Positions 8,646 through 17,279 of a stretch of DNA of 64,000 nucleotides are shown in pieces. Numbering within the stretch: position 1 is the stretch's first letter; each line of letters opens with the position of its first letter. Both the position numbers and the translations under genes were made by a program. Source of the DNA: Nocardiopsis_C rhodophaea (lineage in GTDB: Bacteria; Actinomycetota; Actinomycetes; Streptosporangiales; Streptosporangiaceae); NCBI RefSeq assembly GCF_039530945.1, contig NZ_BAAAPC010000002.1, forward strand, positions 310,001 to 374,000, in the 5' to 3' direction. A model generated the notes under the pieces. It worked only from the letters and a program-made list of their open reading frames with translations. It was not told the DNA's origin and made no database searches.

Positions 8646-9632
8646 ATGACGTTCACCAGCAGGGGGCTGTACGCCTCATCCAGCAAGGTGCCGCGGCGGC
8701 GCAGGCCGCGCGTCGGCTGGCTCGTCCTGGGGGCGATCGTCGCGGTCGCGGCACTGGTGCTCGGCGCGCTGGTAGCGCTGGCGGACGTCTCCCTCGACCG
8801 GGAGGAGAAGGCCGCGTCGTTCAGCGGGGTCGGCGGACTCGTGGTGCGGAACCAGACCGTCGGGGACATCCGCCTGACCGGGACCGAGGGGGACGCCGTC
8901 ACCGTCGAGCGGACGTCGCGCGGTTCGCCGCTGGCCGAGCCGGTCGAGTCTCTCACCGAGAACGGCGATGAGCTGCGGGCGGAGGCGCGGTGCGAGGGCC
9001 CCGCACTGTTCGTGTTCGGGTCCTGCCGAGTGGACTACGTCATCGGCGTACCCGAAGGCACCTCGATCAGCGTCGAGACCGGCTCCGGCGCGGTCGACGC
9101 CGTGTCGTTGGATGCGGACCTGAAGGTGTCGTCCGCGTCCGGGACGGTCGAGGTGGACGGCATGCGGGGGGACGTCACCGCCTCCACCTCCTGGGGCGAG
9201 ATCGAGCTGGAGGGCGTCGAGGGCAGCATCGATCTGGAGACGAGGTCCGGCGGTATCGAGGCCTCGGGATCCGGTGACAGCGCCCGCGCGGTGTCCACCT
9301 CGGGCAGCGTGGACCTGGACGACTTCTCCGCGACGACCGTCGAGGCGAGCTCCACCTCGGGCGGTGTGGAGCTCGGCGGCGGGTTCGAGACGGCCGATGT
9401 CAGTTCCACCTCCGGGCACGTGGCCATCGAGACCGCGGGGCCGTTCCAGCGGATCACGGCCGAGAGCACCTCGGGCGGCGTCGACATCGAGGTTCCGGCC
9501 GGGACCTACGACGTCAGCGCCGAGACCGGCAGCGGCGGTCGCGACATCGGGGTCGGCACCTCCCCGGACGCCTCCGCCCGGATCGAGGCGAGGACGACGA
9601 GCGGGTCGCTGAGCATCCAGCCGGAGGACTGA
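8646..9632 (+). CDS. DUF4097-type beta-strand repeat membrane-anchored protein
   Basis: Protein of 328 residues from ATG 8646, preceded by GGAGAGGTAGGGAC. A basic N-terminus (KVPRRRRPRVGW) leads into one membrane segment (LVLGAIVAVAALVLGALVAL, residues about 22-42). The remainder is an outside domain rich in Ser, Thr, Gly, Val and Asp with repeated TSGSVDLDD / TSGGVELGG / TSGHVAIET strand turns, the pattern of the DUF4097 parallel beta-helix or adhesin-like fold. It is the third gene of the two-component operon. DUF4097-like domains occur in Lia-type envelope-stress systems, so a surface stress role is inferred. Confidence 0.85.
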   Translation: MTFTSRGLYASSSKVPRRRRPRVGWLVLGAIVAVAALVLGALVALADVSLDREEKAASFSGVGGLVVRNQTVGDIRLTGTEGDAVTVERTSRGSPLAEPVESLTENGDELRAEARCEGPALFVFGSCRVDYVIGVPEGTSISVETGSGAVDAVSLDADLKVSSASGTVEVDGMRGDVTASTSWGEIELEGVEGSIDLETRSGGIEASGSGDSARAVSTSGSVDLDDFSATTVEASSTSGGVELGGGFETADVSSTSGHVAIETAGPFQRITAESTSGGVDIEVPAGTYDVSAETGSGGRDIGVGTSPDASARIEARTTSGSLSIQPED

Positions 9633-9807
9633 CTCCACGGAACCAGGGCTTGGCTGACCCGCTCGTCGGCCCGGCGCCGGGCCGAGCACTGCCCCCGATG
9701 TCCTACAGTGCGCCTTACTGAGCCTTCGCCCGCGATGTCGGTGACACCGTTGGCGGAAGTTCGGTAGCGCGTGCTGATCACTCGGTATCGGGAGAGAGCG
9801 GGGCCGG

Positions 9808-10578
9808 ATGGCAGGAACATCGTTGGCGGGCTCAGGGAGGGGTTCCCTCGCGGTGGACGTGCTCCCGATGGAGGCGACGCGGCTCGGCGACGTCATGCGC
9901 GACATCTTCCTCGTGCAGTCGGCGCCGGAGCAGTGGATCATCGTCGCCGCGGGCGTCCTCGCCCTCCTCGTGGTGCTGGCGCGCGGCCCGTGGCGTGTCG
10001 CGCGCAATGTGGTGACGATCGTGCACGAGGGCGGGCACGCGCTCGTCGCGCTGCTCTGCGGCCGCCAGCTCTCCGGTATCCGACTGCACTCCGACACCTC
10101 CGGGGTCACGGTGACCCGTGGCAGGCCCGACGGCGTCGGCATGGTCCTGACCGTCCTGGCCGGGTACATCGCCCCGTCGATCGTCGGCCTCCTGGGCATC
10201 CTGATGCTCGCTGGCAACCGGATCACCGCGCTGCTGTGGATCAGCATCCTGCTGCTGCTCGCCATGCTGCTGCTGATCCGCAACATCTACGGCGTGCTGT
10301 CGGTGGTCGGCACGGGACTGGTGATCTTCGGCGTCTCGTGGTTCACCCCGGCCGATGTGCAGGCGGCGTTCGCCTATTTCTTCACCTGGTTCCTGCTGCT
10401 CGCCGGGGTCCGTCCGGTGTTCGAGCTGCAGGCGCAGCGCAGGGCGATGCCCACGCCGCAGTCCGACGCCGACCAGCTCGACCGGCTCACCGGCGTTCCG
10501 GGCACCGCCTGGGTGTTCCTGTTCGGTCTCGTCAACGTGGCGGCGCTGGGGACGGGCGTCTGGCTGCTGATGTTCTGA
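9808..10578 (+). CDS. M50-type membrane metalloprotease
   Basis: Polytopic protein of 256 residues with about six hydrophobic segments. The zinc-protease motif HEGGH (HExxH) is at residues 73-77, at the end of the segment WRVARNVVTIVHEGGHALVAL, as in M50 intramembrane proteases. After it come a GRQLSGIRLHSDTSGVT strand region and the conserved MVLTVLAGYIAPSIVG segment. Relatives in actinobacteria are annotated as M50 family metallopeptidases with no known substrate. The ATG at 9808 follows a GAGAGAGCGGGG stretch. The gene stands alone, 175 bases after the DUF4097 gene, and is closed by a strong terminator. Confidence 0.8.
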   Translation: MAGTSLAGSGRGSLAVDVLPMEATRLGDVMRDIFLVQSAPEQWIIVAAGVLALLVVLARGPWRVARNVVTIVHEGGHALVALLCGRQLSGIRLHSDTSGVTVTRGRPDGVGMVLTVLAGYIAPSIVGLLGILMLAGNRITALLWISILLLLAMLLLIRNIYGVLSVVGTGLVIFGVSWFTPADVQAAFAYFFTWFLLLAGVRPVFELQAQRRAMPTPQSDADQLDRLTGVPGTAWVFLFGLVNVAALGTGVWLLMF

Positions 10579-10611
10579 TCGGTCGGTCCGGGGCAGAACG
10601 AAAAGGAACAC

Positions 10612-10654
10612 AGCTGAGGGGCGCCGCGCGGTGATCGCGCGGCGCCCCTCAGCT
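10612..10654. terminator. Bidirectional hairpin terminator
   Basis: A perfect 19-base-pair stem: AGCTGAGGGGCGCCGCGCG at 10612-10630 pairs with its exact reverse complement at 10636-10654 around the loop GTGAT. It sits between the convergent M50 protease and STAS genes and should stop both transcripts. There is no long T-run, as is common in high-GC actinobacteria. Confidence 0.85.
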
Positions 10655-10688
10655 GCGTCTGGGTCGTGGTGTCGTCGCCGACGCCCCC

Positions 10689-11195
10689 TCAGCCCGTGGG
10701 GCTCTCCAGCGGTGCGGCGAGCGCGGCGTCGACGGTCGGGAACACGGGGATGCGCGTGTTGATGCGGGTGACGTGCAGCAGGCGCGCGACACGGTCCGTG
10801 GGGGCGGCGATGAACACGCTGGTGTCGTGCTCCCTGGCGATCTTGTGCGACTGGATGAGGACGCGGAGTCCGCTGGAGTCGATGAACCCGAGCCGGGAGC
10901 AGTCCAGAACGACGCGGCCGTGGGCCTGGGGGTCCACGGCGTCCAGGACGGCCTGGTGGAACTGGTCCTCGGTGGCCATGTCGATCTCGCCGTCGAGGGC
11001 GATGACGAGGCCGTCGTCGTGGTTGCGGGTGGTGATCGTGAGCGCGGGCATGGAATTGGCTCCGGGGTGAAGCGCCGGCACCGGCGGCAGATCGGACAGG
11101 GCCGCGGTCCGGATGGTCTCCGTCCTCGGACGTGCGGCGAAGACGCGGGTCGTCGTGTACCCGGGCACGCTGCTGCGGCTGAACTGCTGTGTCAT
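10689..11195 (-). CDS. STAS-domain anti-sigma factor antagonist
   Basis: The last 120 residues form a classical STAS domain: TITTRNHDDGLVIALDGEID, then VVLDCSRLGFIDSSGLRVLI with the phosphorylatable Ser in FIDSSGL. These proteins are dephosphorylated by SpoIIE-type phosphatases and release a sigma factor from its anti-sigma kinase. I place the start at ATG 11195 (168 residues) because third-position GC stays high and GAGGGG lies upstream. The ATG at 11051, with GGAG eight bases before it, would give the more usual 120-residue protein. No kinase or sigma gene is adjacent, so partners are elsewhere. Confidence 0.85.
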   Translation of the reverse strand: MTQQFSRSSVPGYTTTRVFAARPRTETIRTAALSDLPPVPALHPGANSMPALTITTRNHDDGLVIALDGEIDMATEDQFHQAVLDAVDPQAHGRVVLDCSRLGFIDSSGLRVLIQSHKIAREHDTSVFIAAPTDRVARLLHVTRINTRIPVFPTVDAALAAPLESPTG

Positions 11196-11571
11196 CGGTG
11201 TGCTACCCCTCATGCCGACAGTGCGGACTGCCAGGCATTCGTGTGGTGGTCCGCCGTCCGGTGGTGACTGTGACGACGTGGCGATTCCGACGTCGGCTCG
11301 GGGCGCCCGGCGGGATGTGCTGCTGGCTGCGGCCTGGGCGGCCTTGCGTGTGTTCCGCGGTGTGCGGATGTCGCGTCGGCTCGGTCCTAAGACGCTTAGA
11401 ACAAGCATCCGCACCGCACCATACCACAAGGTCGTGGCCGTTTCGTGATGTGAGTGAAGCGGGAGTGTGTTCCAGGGGATGGGGTTGGTCACCCCGGTGC
11501 GGACGGGCCGCCGCGGAGCGTGGTGTTAGGCTCACGGTGACCAAGCAATTGCTTGTTTTATGGAGGCGTCC
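11196..11571. other. Divergent upstream region between the STAS and dioxygenase genes
   Basis: About 375 bases between divergent genes. I see no credible small gene. It must hold the promoters of both neighbours; the only clear element is the AAGCAATTGCTT palindrome just before the dioxygenase start. An A/T-rich patch around 11394-11430 may hold the STAS promoter. Confidence 0.5.
11542..11555. promoter_or_regulatory. Perfect palindrome at the dioxygenase promoter
   Basis: CAAGCAATTGCTTG is a perfect 14-base palindrome ending 16 bases before the preferred start codon. Its position over the likely transcription start suggests a repressor operator. No regulator gene is adjacent, so the binding protein is unknown. 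Confidence 0.45.
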
Positions 11572-12411
11572 ATGGCCATCCAGTTCGCCAGAGCCACGGC
11601 GCGCGTTGGCGCGTACGTCACCGGCGTCGACCTCCGAAAGGAACTCTCCGACGCCGAGATCGCCACGATCTATCAGGGGCTCCTCGACCACGGCGTGCTG
11701 TTCTTCCGCGACCAGCACATCACCGACGAGGAACACCTCCGCTTCGCTCTGCGCTTCGGCACGCTCAGCGTCCCGCCGCTCAAGGCGCGCCCGGACACCG
11801 GCGACCCCGTCGCCGACTCCGTCCACGTGCTTAACCAGACCAGCCCCAAAGGCGAGGGAGGGGACAACTGGCACGCCGACAACACGTTCATGCCCGAACC
11901 GCCGATGGGGTCGCTGCTGCGCGCCATCACCCTGCCCACGGTCGGCGGCGACACCCTGTGGGCCAGCGCCTACGCCGCCTACGACGACCTGTCCCCGCAG
12001 ATCCGGGAGCTGGCCGAGAACCTGGTCGGGATCCACGACATCACCCCGGGAGCGACGAAGGCGATCGCCAAGGGCCACGCCCTCGACCTGGAGAAGCTGC
12101 GCCGCGACTGGCCGCCCGTCGAGCACCCGGTAGTGCGTGTCCACCCCGAGACCGGACGCAAGCTCCTCTACGTCAACCGCAGCTCGGTCACCCGCCTCAA
12201 AGGGCTGAGCCCCTGGGAGAACGAGGCGCTGCTGCCCCTGCTGTGCGACCAGGTCCGGCACCCGGAGTTCCAGGTTCGGCTGAAGTGGGAACCGGGCACC
12301 ATGGCGTTCTGGGACAACCGGGCCGTGCAACACTACGCGGTGCCCGACTACACCGAGCGCCGGGAGATGCACCGCGTCACGGTCGACTTCGCCCGGGGCT
12401 TCACCGACTGA
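11572..12411 (+). CDS. TauD/TfdA-family Fe(II)/2-oxoglutarate-dependent dioxygenase
   Basis: Enzyme of 279 residues. The facial-triad HxD is in NWHADNTFMPEPP, the distal His is in DNRAVQHYAVPDY, and the 2-oxoglutarate-binding Arg follows in TERREMHRVTVDF. The family oxidises taurine, alkyl sulfates, 2,4-D and similar compounds, releasing succinate and CO2; the substrate cannot be told from sequence. The ATG at 11572 is chosen because GGAGG lies five bases upstream; ATG 11560 would place that ribosome site inside the gene. It stands alone, with a palindrome just upstream implying ligand-controlled expression. Confidence 0.88.
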   Translation: MAIQFARATARVGAYVTGVDLRKELSDAEIATIYQGLLDHGVLFFRDQHITDEEHLRFALRFGTLSVPPLKARPDTGDPVADSVHVLNQTSPKGEGGDNWHADNTFMPEPPMGSLLRAITLPTVGGDTLWASAYAAYDDLSPQIRELAENLVGIHDITPGATKAIAKGHALDLEKLRRDWPPVEHPVVRVHPETGRKLLYVNRSSVTRLKGLSPWENEALLPLLCDQVRHPEFQVRLKWEPGTMAFWDNRAVQHYAVPDYTERREMHRVTVDFARGFTD

Positions 12412-12459
12412 TCCGCGACGCCCGTGGCCGCCTTCGACGTGTGAGCGGCCGGGCCTCCC

Positions 12460-14760
12460 TCACAGCGGGAGCTTGCTGGCCTGCCGCGGATGGGGTGCCT
12501 CGCGCGGCCCTTCCTGTTGCAGTACCCACGTGCACGCCGACAGGGTGAGCGGGACGGCCACGGTCAGCGCAAGGGCGGGGATGGCGATGCCGGAGTCGTT
12601 GACGGCGAATCCGACGAGCGCGGTGACCAGCGATCCGGTGAGCCCGGCCCGCAGGGTGGGCGCGTACTCATAAGCGCGCTGCAGCGCGCCCATCCTCCAG
12701 TCGGTGGGCTTGTTCAACACGGCGAACAGGAACAGCAGCGCGCACGCCGAGAGGAGGGTGAGCTGCCAGTTGCCCAGTGACCCGAGCATCGCGGCCAGCT
12801 TGCGGCTGATCACCATGACCGCCTCGCCGCCGGTGAGCTGGTCGAAGAAGTGCCCGAAGTGGCTGCGTTCGCCGGACGGCCGCAGGAAGTCGAGGTAGGC
12901 CAGCAGGCCGATGACGACGAGTGCCGCGGTGACGATGCCCAGCCCCCACCGCCAGGTGACGCGCTGGCCGGCGATCATCAGCACCGTTACCGCCAGCCCG
13001 GGGATGATCGCGATGACCCCGCCGAAGTCGGTGCCCAGTCCCGGCCAGCCGATCACGAAGAGCGTGGCCGTCCCCACGAGCAGCGCGGTCGCCACGGCCG
13101 CCGTCCTGCTCCCGAGCCGGACCAGGTAGTGGCCGATCCCCGCCACCGTCATCAGCATGCCGGTGGCGAAGGTCGCGAACGCGATGTTGCCCAGGCCGTA
13201 GAAGCGCCCGGCGACGATGGGGGTGTAGCCCGTCGGCGAGTTGAGCTGCAAATTGGCGCCAGTGCACATGTCGACGAACAGGACGGCGGTGGTGATGCCC
13301 GCGACCGCCGTCATCGGGCCGAGGATGCCGCGCCGCCAGGGGCCCGCCATGGAGATGGCGACCACCAGCAGGTCGGTGAGCAGCACGCAGCCGATCAGGG
13401 CCAGCTGCGGCACGTCCGCCGACCACCACGGGATGAGGTTGGACAGGTAGCTGGAGACCGGGAACGCCGCGCCGCCGAGCGCCACCACGCGCGTGACCGA
13501 TAGCACCAGGGAGCGCTTCTGGCGGTCCCGGTCGCCGTAGCGGTGCAGGGCATAGGCGGCCGCGGCGTAGATGAGCAGCTGCAGCGCCACGAAGAACGCG
13601 AAGAACCCCGCGGTCAGCGCCCCCACCACGCGCGCGGCGGTGTTGAGGTCGGCGAGGCCGCCGATCGCCGCCCTGAAGTCGGCGGGGCGCTCCTCCCGCT
13701 TCCAGACCCGCCCCACCGTGCCGTCGACGGGCAGGCCCATCGTGCTGGCGACGGTGGTGGTGGCGTCGGTGAGGGTCACCAGGCCGTCGCGCCGGGTGGA
13801 GTCGGAGGTCAGAAAGCCGCCGTCGAAGCGCGTGCCGCGCGGCCCCGGGCCGTGCATGAGCGCCGCGTTGAGGTTGGACGCGCCGGCCTCCACCGACACC
13901 CCCGCCACCATCAGCGAGGTGTTCTCCGGAAGGAGGTCGAGCACCCGCCCGAGCTTCTCGTCGATCCCGGCCAGCGCCTCCAGCCGGTCCTCGTGCTGGA
14001 TCGGGTCGGGCTCCGGTTCCTCCTCGGCGTCGGGGCCGTCCTCGTCGACCTCGGCGTCGGGGTCGACCGGCGGGTCGAGGTAGAGGTCCGCGAGGCCGTC
14101 GAGGTCGATGACCGCCAGCCTCGCCGCGTTCAGGTCCGAGCGCCGCAACCCGCCGACCTCACCGATGTAGCGGTCGATCCGCCCGTCGCGGTCGGCCGCG
14201 GCCAGCGCCGCCCCGGCCCCGACCGCCAGGGTCGCGCCGCCGGCCTCCCGCACGGCCCCGCCGAGCGCGCCCACGCGCGCTCCGTAGGGGGAGGTCGCGT
14301 TCTCCTCGATGAAGTTGTCGTAGTCGGGGAAGACCGCGCCGCGTCCGTCGCGCTCGGGGGCGACCGGCAGCTCGCAGATGGAGTACTGCTGGCGCTCGCT
14401 GAATGCGCGCTGCCCGGCGGAAAGGGTCAGCCAGCCGTCGACGGGGCAGGTGCGGGAGGTGGCGGTGCGGATCGACATGTCGCCGATGGCGCTGTTCTTG
14501 GCGAGGTCCCACAGCACCGGCATCGTCGCGGGGTCGATTTCCTCCCACATCAGGCCCGGCACCCCGACGACCACCACGGGGCTGTGCCCCCGTTGTGCGG
14601 CCGGGACGGAGGAGGCGGCAGGGGCGCCCGCCCGCGCGTCGGGGGCGAGGACGATGACCAGGGCCAGGGCGGCGAGGACGGCGTGCAGGCGGGCGAGCGG
14701 GCGGAGGTGTCGACGGAGGGCGCCGTCCATCGCGCGTATCAGCGGCCCGCTTTGTGCCAT
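12460..14760 (-). CDS. Large membrane protein with N-terminal alkaline-phosphatase-like domain
   Basis: Protein of 766 residues, ATG 14760 with GGGAG seven bases upstream. After a signal or anchor segment (LHAVLAALALVIVLAPDARA) comes an outside domain of about 330 residues beginning SPVVVVGVPGLMWEEIDPATMPVLWDLAKN, with SRTCPVDGWLTLSAGQRA and a later SLMVAGVSVEAG stretch. This layout resembles alkaline-phosphatase/sulfatase-superfamily domains, but I cannot confirm metal ligands. The C-terminal half has about ten membrane segments. It includes an acidic low-complexity loop (EVDEDGPDAEEEPEPD). Similar uncharacterised proteins occur in actinobacteria; a cell-envelope transferase or hydrolase role is only inference. 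Confidence 0.75.
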   Translation of the reverse strand: MAQSGPLIRAMDGALRRHLRPLARLHAVLAALALVIVLAPDARAGAPAASSVPAAQRGHSPVVVVGVPGLMWEEIDPATMPVLWDLAKNSAIGDMSIRTATSRTCPVDGWLTLSAGQRAFSERQQYSICELPVAPERDGRGAVFPDYDNFIEENATSPYGARVGALGGAVREAGGATLAVGAGAALAAADRDGRIDRYIGEVGGLRRSDLNAARLAVIDLDGLADLYLDPPVDPDAEVDEDGPDAEEEPEPDPIQHEDRLEALAGIDEKLGRVLDLLPENTSLMVAGVSVEAGASNLNAALMHGPGPRGTRFDGGFLTSDSTRRDGLVTLTDATTTVASTMGLPVDGTVGRVWKREERPADFRAAIGGLADLNTAARVVGALTAGFFAFFVALQLLIYAAAAYALHRYGDRDRQKRSLVLSVTRVVALGGAAFPVSSYLSNLIPWWSADVPQLALIGCVLLTDLLVVAISMAGPWRRGILGPMTAVAGITTAVLFVDMCTGANLQLNSPTGYTPIVAGRFYGLGNIAFATFATGMLMTVAGIGHYLVRLGSRTAAVATALLVGTATLFVIGWPGLGTDFGGVIAIIPGLAVTVLMIAGQRVTWRWGLGIVTAALVVIGLLAYLDFLRPSGERSHFGHFFDQLTGGEAVMVISRKLAAMLGSLGNWQLTLLSACALLFLFAVLNKPTDWRMGALQRAYEYAPTLRAGLTGSLVTALVGFAVNDSGIAIPALALTVAVPLTLSACTWVLQQEGPREAPHPRQASKLPL

Positions 14761-14969
14761 GGCGCCACTCCCTCATTCCGCCGTCGGCCGAGCACGCAGA
14801 ACACAGTATCCGCACGGTTACCGCGATCGTGGGATATGCCTCGGCGCCGCGTCGTTCGCCGTTCCCGCCGTTGATGCGGTGCTATGAGGGGCCGTCACGT
14901 CGGGAACGTCCACGCTTCCGCCGTCACTACCGACGGTAGGCGCATCGGCGGGCGCGGGGAAGTGGGTGG

Positions 14970-15608
14970 TCAGGCGCGCAGCCCGTTGAAGGCGACCGTG
15001 GCCAGGGCGTCGGCGAGTTCCGGAGCGTCCAGGCCCTTGCCGGGCCGGTACCACTCGACGATGGAGTTGACCATGCCGAAGAGCAGCCGACCGGCCAGCG
15101 CAGGGTCGATGTCGGGGCGGATGTCGCCCGCCTCCACGCCCGCGCGCACGAGGTCGCCGACGAAGTGGTCGAACTCGCGGCGCCGCTCCAGCGCGTGTCG
15201 CTCCACCGCGGTGTTGCCGCGCACGCGCAGCAGCAGGGTCACGTGCGGGAGTTCCTCGACGAGCACGCGGACGCTGCCGCGCACCACGTACTCCAGCCGG
15301 TCGATGGCCGGACCGGAGGTCGCCCCCGGCTCGTCGGTGACCGCGAAGAGGGCGTCCAGCGCGTGGTCCAGCGACCGGCGCAGCAGCTCGGACTTGCCGC
15401 TGAAGTGGTGGTAGATCGCGGACTTGGTCACGCCCAGCGCGCGGGCGAGGTCCTCCATGCTGGTGCCGTCGTACCCGCGCTCGTTGAACACCCGCACCGC
15501 GACACGCAGTACGGACTCGGCGTCGTGGCCGGGACGGCCGGCGCGGCGCCGGACGGGCGGTTCGCCGGATGATGACGCGCGTGGTCCGGATGCGGGCGGT
15601 GGGGACAC
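14970..15608 (-). CDS. TetR-family regulator, probable PaaR of phenylacetate degradation
   Basis: Regulator of 212 residues from GTG 15608 (a TTG at 15680 would add 24). The N-terminal TetR DNA-binding domain reads AVRVFNERGYDGTSMEDLARALGVTKSAIYHHFSGKSELL; the ligand domain follows. It lies 102 bases downstream of paaK on the same strand and beside the paaN/paaABCDE genes. Two near-matching operator-like sites occur before paaN and paaA, as expected if this protein represses the pathway and is released by phenylacetyl-CoA. The regulator identity is from family and context. Confidence 0.85.
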   Translation of the reverse strand: MSPPPASGPRASSSGEPPVRRRAGRPGHDAESVLRVAVRVFNERGYDGTSMEDLARALGVTKSAIYHHFSGKSELLRRSLDHALDALFAVTDEPGATSGPAIDRLEYVVRGSVRVLVEELPHVTLLLRVRGNTAVERHALERRREFDHFVGDLVRAGVEAGDIRPDIDPALAGRLLFGMVNSIVEWYRPGKGLDAPELADALATVAFNGLRA

Positions 15609-15710
15609 AGTCGGTGAATCTACCGCTCGGCGCGTGCCGGGGCCGCGTGCATCGCGGGCATGGGGATCAAAGGTGCGCAAGGTTACAGTCCTCGCAATCG
15701 CCTGTACCGG

Positions 15711-17081
15711 TTACCGGGGGCGCTCGTCGACGATGCGCCGGATCTTGCCGACGGAACGCTCCAGGGTGTCGGGCGCGACCACCTCGACCGCGGCTCCCAC
15801 ACCGATGTTCGTGCGCAGGGCCGCGGTCATCCGGTGGCGGGCCTCGTCCCGGGCGCGGGGTGGCGCGTCGGGCCGGTGCTCCACGCGGACCGTCAGCTCG
15901 TCGAGCCGGTGCGGGCGGCGCAGCACCAGCTGGAAGTGCGGGGCGAGCGCGTCGATGCGCAGCACCTGCTCCTCGACCTGGCTGGGGAACATGTTCACGC
16001 CGCGCAGGATGATCATGTCGTCGCTGCGCCCGGTCACCTTGGCCATCCGCCGGAACGCGGGCCGGGCGGTTCCGGGCAGCAGCCGCGACAGGTCGCGGGT
16101 GCGGTAGCGGACGATGGGCAGCGCCTCCTTGGTCAGCGACGTGAACACGAGCTCGCCCGCGGTGCCGTCCGGGAGCCGGGTGCCGTCGATGGGGTCGACG
16201 GTCTCGGGCAGGAAGTGGTCCTCGAAGACGTGCAGTCCGTCCTTGGTCTCCACACACTCGTTGGCCACGCCCGGACCCATGACCTCCGAGAGCCCGTAGA
16301 TGTCGACGGCGTTGAGGTCGAAGGTCTCCTCGATCTCCGCGCGCATGTCCTCGGTCCACGGCTCGGCGCCGAGGATCGCGGTGCGCAGCGAGGTCTGCCG
16401 GGGGTCGAGGCCCTGGGCGCGGAACGCGTCGGCGATGGTGAGCAGGTAGGAGGGCGTGACCATGATGGTCTCGGGGCCGAAGTCGCGGATCAGCTGGACC
16501 TGCCGCTCGGTCTGCCCGCCGGAGACCGGGATGACCGCGCAGCCCAACCGCTCGGCGCCGTAGTGGGCACCGAGGCCGCCGGTGAACAGTCCGTACCCGT
16601 AGGCCACGTGCACCTTCTCGCCGGGCCGTCCGCCGGAGGCGCGGATGCATCGGGCGACCAAGTCCGCCCAGATGTCGAGGTCGCCCGAGGTGTAGCCGAC
16701 GACGGTGGCGCGTCCCGTGGTTCCGCTGGAGGCGTGCACGCGCACTACCCGGTCCATGGGGACGGCGAACGCGCCGAACGGGTAGGCGTCGCGCAGGTCC
16801 TGCTTGGTGGTGAACGGGAACCGCTCCAAGTCGGCGAGGTCGCGCAGGTCTTCGGGGGCGACGCCGGCCGCGTCGCACTTGCGCCTGTAGAAGGGCTGGT
16901 GGTCGTAGGCGTGCCGGAGCGTGTGCTTGAGCTGGCGCAGCTGGTGCTCCTCCAGCATGCCCCGGGACACCCGCTCCATGGGGTCGAGAAGGGCGGGCTC
17001 GGGGGCGGGCCCGAGCCGTCGCGCGTGGGTGGACGGGCTCGGCTGCGTGTCGTGCTCGGTCAACGCACGCGTTCCTTCCAT
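15711..17081 (-). CDS. paaK: Phenylacetate-CoA ligase
   Basis: Enzyme of 456 residues that activates phenylacetate with ATP and CoA, the entry step of the pathway. The adenylate-forming signature is HASSGTTGRATVVGYTSGD; other family blocks are YGYGLFTGGLGAHYGAE, VDIYGLSEVMGPGVANEC and the C-terminal GRSDDMIILRGVNMFPSQVE with its hinge. The length is normal. The ATG at 17081 lacks a good ribosome site; a TTG 18 bases on, preceded by GGAAGGAA, may be the true start. It is divergent from paaN across a 198-base region that contains a PaaR-type operator. Confidence 0.95.
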   Translation of the reverse strand: MEGTRALTEHDTQPSPSTHARRLGPAPEPALLDPMERVSRGMLEEHQLRQLKHTLRHAYDHQPFYRRKCDAAGVAPEDLRDLADLERFPFTTKQDLRDAYPFGAFAVPMDRVVRVHASSGTTGRATVVGYTSGDLDIWADLVARCIRASGGRPGEKVHVAYGYGLFTGGLGAHYGAERLGCAVIPVSGGQTERQVQLIRDFGPETIMVTPSYLLTIADAFRAQGLDPRQTSLRTAILGAEPWTEDMRAEIEETFDLNAVDIYGLSEVMGPGVANECVETKDGLHVFEDHFLPETVDPIDGTRLPDGTAGELVFTSLTKEALPIVRYRTRDLSRLLPGTARPAFRRMAKVTGRSDDMIILRGVNMFPSQVEEQVLRIDALAPHFQLVLRRPHRLDELTVRVEHRPDAPPRARDEARHRMTAALRTNIGVGAAVEVVAPDTLERSVGKIRRIVDERPR

Positions 17082-17178
17082 GCTGATACTTATCGCATCT
17101 GACCTGCGACGTTCCGATGTCCGGCGGGGTGGGTCGGGGCGACGGGCACAGCCGCGGGCGCGGTTGCGGGCCTTGCGA

Positions 17179-17200
17179 ACTGAATGAACGGTCGGTTAGT
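17179..17200. promoter_or_regulatory. PaaR-type operator before paaN (between divergent paaK and paaN)
   Basis: The 22 bases from ACTGAATG through CGGTTAGT fit, from memory, the actinobacterial PaaR consensus (half-site CGGTNAGT, dyad-symmetric) at all but two specified positions. The second site at 19075-19096 shares the core TGAACG.TCGGT. The site covers an ATG in the paaN frame at 17184, which argues that this ATG is not the start. Repression of both divergent genes is plausible. Confidence 0.6.
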
Positions 17201-17279
17201 AATGCCTCATAGACAAGCACCACCGGCAGGGGAGCTGTCAAGAGCGGTTCCCCCTGGCACGCGTTGGGAGTACGGATCA

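Noticed and set aside
6449..8956. An 835-codon minus-strand open frame opposite the kinase and regulator
   Set aside because: Same artefact of high GC; the plus-strand two-component genes have complete motifs.
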